Assembly (NCBI GenBank): GCA_026826555.1
Contig: JAKSZT010039042.1
Location: 340,348 to 404,347, forward strand
Direction of reading: 5' to 3'
Source: Tolypeutes matacus
Taxonomy: Eukaryota > Chordata > Mammalia > Cingulata > Chlamyphoridae
DNA: 64,000 bases
Below the pieces are notes generated by a model. It was given only the letters and a program-made list of their open reading frames with translations. It searched no databases and had not been told where the DNA came from. Positions 21,607 to 33,904 of the stretch are shown in pieces; position 1 is the first letter of the stretch; every line of letters begins with the position of its first letter. Both the position numbers and the translations under genes were made by a program.

Positions 21607-24400
21607 GTGCTAACACATGGAATAACGTGGATGAACCTTGAAGACCTTATGTTGAGTGAAGCAAGCCAGGCACTGAACGATGAACAGTATATGACCTCAC
21701 TGATCTGAACTGAGGAAAGTGAGCAGTCTCTGAGAACCATTGTCTGAAAGATAGGTTAACAAAGGAGAGTAAGAGAAGAGCAGGCTCTGAGCCATCACCC
21801 ATATGGACATAATCTGTGGTAAAGGGATAGAGTGTGTTTGCATGTTGGGGGATGGGGCAGAAGAGTGGTGGTGTTCCTGGGTTTGGTGGTGCAGCACTGG
21901 TGGGTGGGTGGATTAGGAAGGGTAGGTTCAAATCCCCAGGGCATGTAACTGTGAATCTTGACATTCCATGGATAGGGAGAGGGTGGTATCATGTGCCCTG
22001 GGCTGCTGGGGGGTAGGGAACAGTCACGATCTAATGGGGTGTTTGGTCGTCATGGGGAAGGTTTTTCATTACCTTACAGTAATGGACACAGGACATGGTA
22101 AATATCATCAAAATTATTAAACTGTATCATCTAAATTGTAAACTATACTGTAAATCATTGACAATGTTTAGTTGCTATATTTTGCTATCTTTATAACAGT
22201 TATAACAATGCTAACATTAAAAAAAGGGGGGGTTAATATGGGGTGGGGAAGGGGGGGTGGTTTGGTATCTGGGAGTCTCCGGCATTCCGTATGTGGCTTT
22301 GCTGTGACCTAAAACTTCTTTGAAAATCAAATGAAAAATTGGGAGACAATGGGGATAGAGAGGGGGAAGGTGTCATGGCACACCAGACATCTGATAACAC
22401 AGTGATAAAAGGAAGGAAAGAAAGAGGAAAAGAGAAGGAAAAAAAATGAATATATATATATATATATATTTTTTAAAGGCATTTCCTTTGCCTTTTTGCC
22501 CATTTTTTGAATGTCCCAGTCTGCTAATTATATTTTATATTGTTTTTTTTTTGTTTGATTGTTTTTTTTTTCCTTTTTTTTTTCCCCTGAGTTTCCTTAT
22601 GTTAGTCTCTTGCATGTAAGCTTATCATACTTGTTCCTTTTTCCTAGTAAGTGTATTTGATTATTTTATGGACTACATGTTCATGGAGGATTTGGATCAC
22701 AGAAGGGATACAATGGGCACTGCAGGGGATTATTGGTGGGGGGTGTCTGGGAGGGGGGTTTCATGGGAATTAGTTCATCTGAATATACATGAAAGATATA
22801 CAAAATCATTCAAAAGATGAAAAGATGGGGCACGGTCATGATGGGTGGACAATCACACAATAAATGAGGGAATCTGAATTCCTAGCCTGGAGAGCTCTGC
22901 CACAGTCTCCAAGGGAGCAGCAATAGTCCTCTGAGTGCAGGGACAGTGTCTGTCAAATTAGGATGACCCACTGATATGTTCTTTTTATTGATGACTACCC
23001 TTTTGAGTCTTTGCTCTTGTAACTGAGACTTAGCCTGCAGTTGTGGGGTGCCTAAGGGTTGCCACCTGGGAGCCTCCTTGTTGCTCAAATGTGGCCTCTC
23101 TCTAAGCCAAACTCAGCATATGATTGCATTACCTTCCCCCCAACGTGGACATGACTCCCGGGGATGAGCCTCCCTGGCAACGAGGGATTAATACCAAGTG
23201 CCAACTGGCAACACAACTGGAAAAAGATCTTGAATTAAAGGGGGAAAAGGTAAAGACAAATGAGTTCAAGTGCCTAAGAGACTTCAAAGAGAGTCGGGAG
23301 GTCATCCCAGAGGTAACTCTTACGCACACCTCAGTAGGAGCTCATAGAACCTCTAAGTGCCTATCACCCCACATAGAGGGGCTCCTGTGAGCTCTGGAGA
23401 CACCCAGGTCCTATATAAGAGGGGTTAGACCCAGAGATTGATGCCTTATCCTTGGGCTCTATTTTGGAATCTGTGCTCCTGAGAGTGACAGAATTGGACT
23501 CAAATAAGTCCTCCCTGCACATGGTTCATCAGTCCCTTCTATTCAAACCTATATATGATGCTGAAGTTCTTAGGTATACTTCCAGAGACTGGAGCCTCTG
23601 GCCTACCTATGTGCCAGGTGTGCATGGATTCTCGGTGGAGCTGTAACTCCTACCCTACAGCTCAATGGACTCATCCAAGTCACCTGGCGAGGAGAGAACG
23701 ATGGGCAATGGCCATCCCAGGGAATGGAGAGGGCCTGCATCTGCAGGCAGGATCATCCTACCCACCATATCCATGGGATATAAGCCCTCTCTCACTTGGA
23801 AGTGGAGTGGACATCACCATCCCAGTACCCTCAGGATTGTGGGAAGAACTATGGTACATAGTGGACTTGATGGTATTCTGTTGTTCACATATGGTGATTC
23901 TAGCAATGGAAGAAATTATAACAATGAGGTGGAGCCAGTGGCCACTAGACACTTTTGGGGCAGGGAGGGGGCAAGCAGTTGAAATATAGGGGCTTCTTTG
24001 GGATTTGGAGGTTGTCCTGAGTACCTTTTGGCAACGGATGTAGGTCATTTTAAAACAGCACACACCACTCAGAACTGTGTGGTAGAGAGTGCTGTCTACG
24101 GTGTGAACTGTGGTCTATGGTTGGTGCAAGGCCCCAGGATGTGTAAGCCCATTGCCGGTGGTGGACCACACTTGTGGGAGATGTTTGTGTGGGATGTGGT
24201 AGGAGGTGTGGGATGTGGGCAACATGGGAATCCCAGTGAGTTCCATATAATATTTTGGGTATCTAAGCACCTCTTAAAATATATTTATATATATACATAA
24301 ATAACATTTTTTAAGTAAATGCACATATATGCATATACATTTATATATCATTTTGCAAATGTTGGTATGTATTGTGAAAATTTTGATTTTTACCCACAAT
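21607..24400 (+). other. Unusually long L1 3' UTR module
   Basis: About 2.8 kb follow the ORF2 stop. Blocks in order are a 'gaacgatgaacagtat' segment, a G-rich polypurine stretch near 22225-22260, an (AT)n run at 22448-22471, then a GC-richer block (22860-24250) with cactgatat, acatgactcccggggatgag and ggcctatgtgcc-like segments. The same succession from 21940 on recurs at 33905-36170, and the later part at 47940-49690 and, inverted, at 51405-51800. It therefore belongs to the L1 rather than being a chance insertion here. I recall closely similar 3' modules in armadillo and sloth L1s. Confidence 0.8.
23124..23646 (+). other. Recurrent ORF-like frame inside the L1 3' module (copy 1)
   Basis: Frames 23124-23390 and 23452-23646 (shifted by one) share peptides with the other two copies: KVKTNEF, SREVIPEV, ESVLLRVTELDSN, and CTSRDWSL (here YTSRDWSL). 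The interrupting stops differ between the copies. The product would be unknown; it could equally be non-coding sequence with few stops. Confidence 0.35.
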
Positions 24401-24403
24401 AAA

Positions 24404-24404
24404 A

Positions 24405-24447
<43 letters not shown>

Positions 24448-24450
24448 ATG
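24404..24450. repeat. (AAAT)n tail/microsatellite of the L1
   Basis: Uninterrupted aaat units directly after ccacaataa. It is the expanded poly(A) tail and contains the AATAAA signal. Confidence 0.9.
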
Positions 24451-24454
24451 CCTG

Positions 24455-27400
24455 TGTAATGCTCTTTACTCCCACTTTGAAAGAACTTAATATAAAACCC
24501 AAAGTCCTTACCAAGCACTGCAATGTCCTGCAGTACAGTGCAGTGCACGTTTGCAACCTCTGCTTATTCTAGTCTCTCCCTTTCCTATTTTCCTCCATTC
24601 ACAGTGATCTTTCTGTGCCTTGATTTTTTCAAAGTTGGAACAGTACTTTTTATGGTAGCAACTTTTCACCCTTTGTATCTTTGCTTAAACATCACCTTTT
24701 AAAAATGGCCTTCTCTAACTATTTCATCCATAGTAGATTTCTCCCTCTTATTTTCTATCATAGTCCACTGTTTTGTTGTCTTAATAGCACTTATAAGATA
24801 CTGTATGTGCTCTATTAAGTCATTCCCTTGTTCATTGCCTGTTTCTATTACAAGAATATAAGGTAAAGGTAGGCAGGTTATATTTCCTGATTTTTTTCTG
24901 TTTTGTTATCTCTTGTATATCCAGCTCATAGCATAGGACCTGATACAATGTAGGTGCTCTACAATTTTTGAAAACATAATCAATAATTGAACAAGGAATT
25001 AATTTTTACAAGTAAATTAGACATAAAATTATAATATAATTAATAATATTTCAAGGCCAAATAAATTAAGTATTAAGTAAAAATAAAGTAAAATTGCTAT
25101 GGCAAAGTGGAGAAATAAATGATGAATTCTTTATCATTGGAACAAAGTGACTGTAATGATATAGTTTTTGACTGACAAAAATTTCACAATGGTTCCAAAA
25201 TTAGTTTTTTCTCTGTGTTACATCTTCTTGACCCTAATTAATTAACTGTTCTAGCAGTAATTTTATGTAAAGATATTCTTTTAAAATTTTGTGGAAAATC
25301 CAAGTAAATATAATTAAGCAATTAGCAGCTTTGGATACACTCCAATTGCAGGACTCAATGATAAATATTGGGGTTAGAAGGAATAAAATGTCCAGTGATA
25401 CTTGCTCTATAGGTAAGTAGATGTATTCTTTTAAATATTTATATAACTATTTCAGAAAATGCTTAACTAGTCTTCAAACATGATGTTTAAAAGGCATTGA
25501 ATGTCCTTTCAAATTCTCAAATACAGCTAGTTAGGCCATATTGAACAGAATGAGATAGGCAAGAAATTGGAAAGGTAATTTTTTGAAATTATCTTAAAAA
25601 GAAGTTAGCAGAATTGTTTTTCCTCAAAAAGTGGTATCTTCTTATGTACATATGGTATTTTATTACTTTAAGTGATATAATTGCCTATGAAATAGATATT
25701 CACACAATTGCACATTATGATTTCCACTATTAATGTGTTATTGTGTGAATATCTATTTTATAGGCAATTATATGTCTTGAAAAGTTGAAAAAACTTATAC
25801 TGACAGTGCAGGTGCTCTGAAATCAATCAAACTTAGATTCTAACTGCATTTCTGTCCTTAATAATGTGTGGTTTTGAGAAAAATAACAAAATATACTGAG
25901 CTTTAGTTTGTTCAACTACAATTATGATAGCAATACTTGTAAAGATTAATTGTGACACAATAAATGTGATACATTAAATATAATCACATTGAATGTGTAT
26001 AATATATGCATGCACATAGTATCAATTACATAGTTTTGCATAAAAAATGATAGATATTCTTGCAAGGTTAGTATTTCTTTTCCTTTCATTAATTTTTTTT
26101 GTCAATTTTAAATGGATTTGGTGCAATGTTTTCTCACCAGGTTCTTCTGCATTTCAGAGGAATATCAACTTATACGTTTTGATAGGTAGCAACTGAAGCT
26201 TCAGATATGCTATAACAAAGTATAGATTGGTCATCTGTTTTCTTTCTAGCAATGTGCTATATATGCTTTCAAATATTTTAGCTCATTAATTATTCCCACT
26301 CAGTAGCTAGCTATCATTAATCTTATCTTGTGGATGTGCAAAATTATGATTCAGAGTTATTACTATCATTTATTTAAGGTCTGGCAACTAGATTTGGAAA
26401 ATATAATTGCAGTGGTCTAGGAAAATGTTTTATTATAACATATTATATATATATATATTTCCTAAATATTAATGTGATAGACAATTTTAGTAAAATATAA
26501 GTGTCTGTTTTGCCTGTTTTTAAATAATATGTCTATATAAAAAAAAACAGTAAAATATAGCTTTTTAATTTTTATGACATAACCTAAAGCTATTGAGTTA
26601 AGAGAGAGACATATATAAGCATATATAATAATTAACTTGCTGAATGGGAACTTCTTCAAAGAAAGTTTAGAATTATTGCTAAATAAGAGCAGAAAAGATT
26701 AAAACATTGCTGGTCAGGGTTTATATGATACTTGTCATGAGAAGATTAAAGAAATCCTGAGATGTCCTCAGTCATCTCTTAACTTCAAAAGGAATACCTC
26801 CATCTGGAAATCTAGGAAACTAATGGCAAAAAGGTGATTCCTCAGTCACTACCAGCATTTCTGTCCTCTGATTATATGGCCCCTAGGAGTAAGCCCTGAG
26901 CTTAAATGAGAAGAGATCCTCTGTGATGACTGGATCTACCTTATTGGAAAAGCTTGACACAATATAAGTATTCTACAATTATTTGTCCATTGAATGAATA
27001 AATAAAAATATTTATAAATATTTTAAGGTAAACTGTTTCTGATCATTAAAATGAACATATATAAAAGAACAGTGGAACTCAGGAGATGGAAAAGCAATAT
27101 GTATATTTGAGATATAGCAGAAAGTCTCAAGCAGAATGAGACTTGTAAGAGATGAATTTGGGCAGTCAACCTGGATAAAATTCTTCTGCAGTTTTGTAGG
27201 CAAAGTTATATAAACAGTATGTGTAAGAATCCACTGTAGGAATTTTGGAAAAGTGAGTGGCATTATTTAAACCAGATTTAAAAAGAATCAATTGGGGTGC
27301 TGCAGGAGAAGACTGTTGAAATCAGGAATAAAATTGTAGAGAATGGCAGGACACTAATTGCAGTAAGCCAAGAGAGAGAGTGAGGATAGTCAAAATTGTA

Positions 27401-28230
27401 GCATATTTTGAAGGTAGACTTCACAGAATGTTTTTGAAGATAATAATAAGTAATGTGAGAGGAATAAAAATTGTGAAAGATATTATAAGATATTTGTTCT
27501 GAAAAATAACATGGAAGATGATACCATTTAATGAGATGAGGGATAGGTTTGGTGTGGATTATTAAGATTTTAGTTTTATGAAAACCAGTTTGATATTCAA
27601 TTAGTGATATTCATTAAGCAGTTGCATACATAAGTTTGAAAATTAGGGTAGAGATAGGGGATGGTGATAAAAATTGTATGGCTTCAGCATTTATAATTCA
27701 GCCAAAAAAACACAGGAAATCCCATCCAAAAACCCAAAGAAGGAGGTTTCAGTGTGGTATGAAGAAACTAGGTCAGTGAACTTCGGTCTATAGTCTTCCT
27801 TTCATAATTTTAAATCCACTTTAACTATGTAAATTAACCCATATGGGTGCTTAAGTAGTGAACTTTTTGACTTTATAAATGGTGCAACTTCCCATTGCTT
27901 CTTGTTCTAGTCAATTCTCACTTTACTTTTTAAACTCAGTGGAAGTATTACTAACTACACTGGGAAGCTTTCTTGACCCTAGTTTGGTTGATGTTGCCAA
28001 ACTGTACTTCCTTAGCACCATGTGAATATCTTAATAGCACTGATTACATTGGTCTATATTGTTTTCACCCCATAATTATAAATCCAAATACTGAGGAAAG
28101 GGAACATTGCCTTAGTCAACTTGTTAACCACAATGCACAAATAGATGATCCATAGACATTTTGACCAAATGAATTCATAAAAGATTAGGCTTATAATGCA
28201 CTATTATTATTATTTTTTTTTACTATTTTA
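24455..28230. other. Intergenic DNA with L2 and MIR relics
   Basis: An L2-like 3' end lies at about 24640-24990 (+) and a MIR-like stretch at about 26240-26410. The 26990-27060 segment resembles 43870-43920, consistent with shared ancestry of the regions upstream of the ORs at 28.3 and 45.2 kb. No gene is recognised. A striking hairpin at 25675-25773 is listed separately. Confidence 0.55.
25675..25773. repeat. Near-perfect inverted repeat (hairpin/MITE candidate)
   Basis: Arms 25675-25708 and 25740-25773 match 33 of 34 bases as reverse complements. Inside them cacatta pairs with taatgtg, leaving a loop of about 13 bases. TA dinucleotides border the arms. This could be a mariner-type MITE, a pre-miRNA-like hairpin or a templated inversion. 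Confidence 0.85.
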
Positions 28231-28233
28231 TAG
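28231..28233 (+). promoter_or_regulatory. Putative splice acceptor before OR B
   Basis: A T-rich tract ending in ttttatag lies 43 bases before the OR start codon. OR coding exons are normally preceded by an acceptor joining a non-coding exon. Confidence 0.4.
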
Positions 28234-28275
28234 GTAATATCACTAAATCTGAAGTCAGATTCTATAAAACAATAG

Positions 28276-29191
28276 ATGGAACCAAGGAACAATGTGACTT
28301 ATTTTGTCCTCCTGTGTCTCACACAGAATCCAAAGGAACAGAAAGTACTTTCTATTATCTTCTCACTCTCCTATATTTTGACCGTGTTGGGCAACTTACT
28401 CACTGTCAAGACTGTAACTGTCAGTAAGTCTCTGGGCTCACCTATGTACTTTTTTCTTGCTGGCTTATCATTTATGGATGTCTTTTATGCCTCAGTCATT
28501 TCCCCAAAATTGATTTCAGACTTGTTCTTTGGACAAAAGACCATATCCTTCCAAGCTTGCATGATACAGCTCTTTTTAGAGCACTTCTTTGGTGGATCAG
28601 AGATCTTTCTTCTGTTGGTCATGGCATATGACCGCTATGTGGCCATCTGTAAGCCTTTGCATTATCTGATTATCATGAGGCAATGGGTGTGTTTTGTGCT
28701 GCTAATATGTCCTAGATTGGAGGTTTTCTGCACTCAGTCATTCAGCTGATCTCTTTTCATGGGCTCCCATTTTGTGGTCCCAATGTCATTGATCACTTTT
28801 TCTGTGACATGTACCCCTTATTAAAACTCATTTGTTCTGACACCTATGTCATTGGACTCTTAGTGGCAGTCAATGGAGGGCTAATCTGCATTATTGTGTT
28901 TCTGCTCTTACTCATCTCTTATGGTGTCATTTTGCACTCCCTAAAAACCTTAGTCAGGAAAGCAGAAGGAGAGCCCTCTCCACCTGTAGTTCCCATATCA
29001 CTGTGGTTGTCTTCTTCTTTGTTCCATGTAGTTTTATGTATGCAAGACCTGCTAGAAACTTCCTTATTGACAAATCATTAAGTGTGTTTTATGCAGTCAT
29101 AACCCCCATGCTAAAGCCTTTAATACATACTCTGAGAAATTCAGAGATGACAAATGCTATGAAGAATATCTGGAAAATAAAATTCATATAA
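28276..29191 (+). pseudogene. Olfactory receptor pseudogene B (OR4-like), nearly full length
   Basis: The coding exon starts [19 protein letters not shown] and covers all seven transmembrane parts over 916 bp, close to the usual 305-315 codons. Conserved sites are GNLL (TM1), [12 protein letters not shown] (TM2), [15 protein letters not shown] (end of TM3, intact DRY), SYGVILHSL (TM5-6) and a degenerate [12 protein letters not shown] (TM7). Two frameshifts (about 28740-28800 and 28970-29000) and a stop at 28749 split it. The DRY site binds G protein, so the N half may have been functional until recently. The OR4 assignment is from motif style. Confidence 0.93.
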
Positions 29192-31069
29192 GTAGTAAAT
29201 AAATGTGTTATCTTCGATGAAGAGAATAATTTGGCTTTTATGAAAAACCTCATTAGAACCCATAAGTCACCTTAAATATGATACCCTCTAAATTCTTACA
29301 AAGCACTTATCATAAATATAATTAAATAATTTCCTATTTAATTGGGCTTTTTATGACAATTACCTTACTAGAAAGAAAGGTATGTAATGTCTAGTTTATC
29401 CCTCTACCTAGAAATTGCAATGCATATATAATGGATTGTCAATAATTAATATGTAACAATGAATGAAAATTTAATAATGAGTTACTATGGTATTTAATTT
29501 ATGCATTATCTATATTAATTTTGCTCTCAGCCAGCTTTGTTTTTCTTTAAATTGTCTATGTTGTTCATTCATTTTATTATACTAGGTAAAATATTTAATT
29601 CACACTTTCCTCTGTATTCAATTTCAGTTGCCTTATATATAGTTTTTTTTTATATGGAATGCATCTACCTTTTAAAATAAAGCAATTGAAAAAACAATAA
29701 CAATAAATATTAGAAAGGAAAGCCATACAAATGCACAAAGTAAAAAGCAAATCTCCTACCCACCTTTAATAAAATCTCCCAGTGCTCTTCCTCAGTGACA
29801 GTCACTGACTCTATCTTTAAGATTCCTAAAGAATAACTTTTGGAAATAAAAGCATATTACATTTATATGTATGTATATGTTTCTGTGTATTAAAGTTTGA
29901 CTTTTATTATTTAGCATCTTCATGGTCTATCTATATCAGTCTATATAGAACTAACTCCCAGCTATCCTTATACTGTAAAATATAGAAATATAAAAAAAGA
30001 GTTGTACTAAAATTAGTATATCCTTTTCTCTTCATGTTGACTCCAATATTTTTCTATGAAAGATAATTATTCAATAACAATGTTTTTTTTATATGTGTAA
30101 GAATGAGTTTCTAGAATTGGAATTGCTGAGTCATTTGGTATGTGTTTTCAATGTTGATGATCATACTCAAGGTCAAAATGCCTTCGATTGAAGTTTTACC
30201 TTCTATACTCCTGCCCACAATTTGCGAGAATATCTGTTGATCCATTTTATCAACAACGTATGCTTGATAAACATTTATGATATTTGGAAATCTTTTTAAG
30301 TCAAAGATTGCATTTAATTTGTACAGCTTAATTGAAATGTTTTCAATATAATTGTGTAGCTTTTAACATTTTTGAAAATTATTGGCATTTATTTGTGAAT
30401 TGTTTAAGGTATTTTCCCTATTTTCTTTGATTTTTTGATCATTTTCTTATTAATTTTTATGAGTTAATTATACACTAATTTTCCCCCTTTTACTGTTGTA
30501 TGCATAATTATTGTAATTCAGGATTGTGATATATTTTTTAACTGTTTTATACTAGGCAGAAATGTGTTGTCTATGTGAATTTTTTATATTTACATATTAG
30601 ACATCAATATATTCTTGTTTTAAAATCTATATAAGTAGATTTCAATGAATTCAGTAAAAATTCATTCTTATTGAAATATTTCTCTGTATTTTCAACATTT
30701 TTTTTTTAGCATTTTTGTGTTTTTATTTTTAAATTTAAGTTTAGATTCATCTCAACTTCATTTTGATATAAGGGTTTAAATGAGGATTGCATTTTAATTT
30801 TTTCTTGATGTTTATTTTTATAGTTGAATAATTATCATTTATTCACAGATCTAAAATTCTCAACTTTATTGTATTCCAAAGTCTCACACATTTGTGTCCA
30901 CTTCAGGAATCTATTCTCTTCCACTGATCTCCTTAATCATATGCTGTTTAATGCATGATGTAATTGATTTTGATCAATAATACATTTTGATGTGTGGTAA
31001 GAATAGTATCCCTTAATACTATTTCATAATAGTATTTGTGCATATTTGTGTTTGTATTAGATTTAAAAT
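29192..31069. other. AT-rich intergenic DNA with an ancient L1-like segment
   Basis: About 29755-30480 (+) reads like an old L1-related block ('tagaattggaattgctgagtc', 'tttaccttctatactcctgccc'). Related pieces lie at 40020-40270 and 41260-41430. Nothing else is recognised. Confidence 0.5.
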
Positions 31070-33420
31070 ATGTTAGTCTAGTCACGAACTAAGTTGAATG
31101 TGATTTTATTTAAGAAGATTAATTTAGGGAGTTTATATTTTTAGAGAATTAAGAATTCAGATTTACAAAAAAGGATAGTTCTTTTGATTTCGACAAATTT
31201 AAACTCTTTATCTTTTTCTTCCTGTTGTGCTTATCCCTTATAGATGGCTGCTGTTCTTCCATGCTAACTGACACTCTTTCTGTGGGAAACACATCTTTTT
31301 CAGGGGGTGTATGACTTAACATTTTGCTAAGCATCTTTTTGATATTGCTGAGATCATCTTGTTTCTGGTGATGGCCCATGGCCACTACATGTCCATCTGC
31401 AAATCCCTGTACTAAACAACCATCATGAGCTCATAGGCTTGTGGCCTCCTCATAGGAATTTCCTGGGCTAGAGGCTGTGATCCTGCAACAATTCAGATCC
31501 TCTTTACAATAAATCTGTCCTTCAGTGGCTCCAGTGCCCTACATAACTTCATGTGTTACTTGATCTCTTTGCTGATAATTTTCTGAATGTGTACCTATAC
31601 TCTTTGTCTCTTTGTGGCTTCCAACAGTGTGCTCATCTACCTATCAAACTTCCTCCTCTTGATGGTCTCCTATATGATCTTCTTGAATACTCTGAAATTT
31701 CACCCCTTAGAGGGGAGGTGCAAAGCCCTGTCCAACTTTATTTTTCATATCTCTGTGGTTATCTTATTCTTCATACTCTGCATATTTGTCTATCTGTGCA
31801 TGGTGCCCACATTCTCCATTGATCAAGTTGTGGCTGTGTTTTATACCATGATTATTCCCATGTAAAAGTCTTTGATCTACACTCTCAAAAATGTAAGGTG
31901 AAAAATGCTATGAAGTTGTTTTGGGGTAAAAAGGTGATTTGACTGAGAAATAATGGCAACTATATAAAATGACTGTCTTTTTATCACTAAGACAAAATAA
32001 GGTAATTTTTATGGACAGTGAATATTTTGTGTCAAAGATTATGTGAATGGCATATAGACTCTTTAAGAAAAGGCCCAGGCAGTAATTATTTATCACTATA
32101 AAAATATGCAGTTTTGATTAATTTATTGACCATCTTGTTGTCAATCTTTAATATACTTTCAGAATCAGGTGCTTAATATTTTTGACACAGTTTTCAATGA
32201 CCCAGCTTTATGGATTCTAACTAATTAGGACAATGCATGGATTGATGTTTCTACATTTTAAAGAATAATCCAGATGTTTCTGGAGGAGGAGATCTTTGCA
32301 AATACTTTGAGCAACAGTGCTATTGATTATGTTTACAGTCAACCTATTAATTGATTCACATGATTAAGGTATTTCCTAAGAAGTATCTTTTATAACAGAA
32401 TCTATGAGAGCAAAGAAACTTCCAAGCTTCATATATCATGCAATGTAAGCTCAAACTTTGCAAGTATAAAACAAAAATAAAATATTATGGGCAATAGAAA
32501 TGTTTTGAATTTTTTATTTTCTATCTTCTCTTCCCATAGTTTCTCTTCTTCTTCCACATCTGGTCTTATTCTCTCTTTTTCTATCTCCAAAGGATAGGTC
32601 TACCATTCCTCCCTGCCATTATTTGGATTAAACTCATTCGTTATATTAATGAGTCATTCACATTGACAAGCCTTGTTTCACAGTTTTTTTGGGGTGAAGA
32701 TTTTATATATCATATCCTGTATATATATTATTGTGAAATGGGTGACCAGGGTTAGTATACTATTATGGTCATGAGCAAAGCATCTGCTTCATACAGTCCT
32801 GAGTTTAAACCTTACTTTTGTCATTTATAATGTGAATTTTGGCAAAACATGACCTCTTTAAGTTTCATTTAAAGGGAATGATAGAGATATTATCAGGATC
32901 AAATCAGATAATCCTTGTAAAGCTCTAAACATCAGTAAATTTTCAATAAATATTTGTTATTATAAACATCCTTTATTACTGGAATTGCTGAAATTATAAT
33001 AGACCGCTCAATTGTTGTTCCTGACTCTTAGTGTTTTTTTTTTTTTTGTATGTTTATTTGTTTAACTTTAAAAGAGTGGTCTTTACTGAAAAGATGAATA
33101 CTCTGAAATTTGACTTGCCTTTCAGGAGCTCTTTGGGCTGGAATGGACCCTTCCTCCTCAGCTATCCCTGAATCTTTCTTCTCTTCTGGTATTCTGATCT
33201 TGTTGGTCCTGTGTTTCCAAGGTCTTGGAGCTGCTCCAATGTTTCTCTGATTTTCTCCTGACAAATCCACTTTGAAGGCTAAAAGACTTTATCGTAGCAG
33301 GCAACCAGAATATGAGCAGAGTTAAAAGAAATAGTGACATATGTTCGGGAACATAGTATGGTGTAGTGGTTAAGAGCAAACACTGGAATCAGAGTTTCTG
33401 CCTTTCAAAAGTTGAGCATA
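31070..33420. repeat. Segmental duplication copy B, left part
   Basis: Counterpart of 1040-3300, with OR relic C and a MIR at 32755-32970. The alignment is interrupted inside a MIR (5' half 33355-33420) by about 4.2 kb of inserted sequence; the MIR's 3' half resumes near 37640. Confidence 0.75.
31250..31915 (+). pseudogene. Olfactory receptor pseudogene C (OR4-like), 5'-truncated
   Basis: Paralogue of relic A. Traces of TM2-3 (SVGNTSFSG-like sequence near 31280) lead to AEIILFLVMAHGHYMSICKSLY, where DRY is degraded to GHY, followed by a stop. Later come LIYLSNFLLLMVSYMIFL (TM5) in frame 31587-31865, RCKALSNFIFHISVVILFFILCIF (TM6) and FSIDQVVAVFYTMIIPM (TM7), which ends in a TAA where NP is expected. 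It has several frameshifts. It has no intact N-terminal half and cannot make a receptor. Confidence 0.85.
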
Positions 33421-33487
33421 AAGTCTTATAAAATAGGCTTTAAGATTTCAAACTTAGAGAAATTAATATTAGTTAAAAATTAAGAAA

Positions 33488-33720
33488 GGAACAGATGTGG
33501 TTCAAGTGGTTGAGTGCCTGCTTCCCTCATGGGAGGTCTCCGTTCCACTCCCAGTACATCCTAAAACAAACAAACAAACAAACAAACTCAAGGGAGCCAG
33601 TGTTGCTCAGTGGTTAGTGGTCTTCCCATATATGAAGTCTTCCCATATATGAAGTACCAGGGTCGCTGGTAGCTAAAAAAAAAACAAAAATACAAACAAA
33701 CAAACACACAAGAAAAACTT
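33488..33720 (+). repeat. Dimeric tRNA-derived SINE
   Basis: Two tandem units: 33488-33590 (gatgtggttcaagtggttga, ending in (AAAC)n) and 33592-33720 (gccagtgttgctcagtggtt, ending in an A/C-rich tail). The second contains a tandem repeat of the 17-base cttcccatatatgaagt. This is the same SINE class as 820-910. Confidence 0.8.
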
Positions 33721-33904
33721 AAGAAGCTATGAGTATTCTTTTCATGTAAAAAAGATTCCCAGATATAAAAAGCTTAAATGATTCTATGTTGCGTTATTAA
33801 CTTCTTCAATCAAGACATCTTTCAAAATACATTCGGTTATTAATATCTCAAGGGATCTCTCAGGATTAAGGGCAGTTCTTAATAGGGGTGGACAAACCAA
33901 TGTG

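Larger units (their letters stand above)
15047..24441 (+). mobile_element. Full-length but inactive LINE-1, about 9.4 kb
   Basis: Bounded by aaataaatgcctg at 15034-15046 and 24442-24454 (13-bp target duplication, partly merging with the tail). Parts: 5' UTR 15047-16852, ORF1 16853-17875, ORF2 17899-21606, 3' UTR 21607-about 24400, and an (AAAT)n tail. The total is 3 kb longer than a human L1, because of a 1.8-kb 5' UTR and a 2.8-kb 3' UTR. Both ORFs carry stops and frameshifts, so it cannot move itself. Confidence 0.95.
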
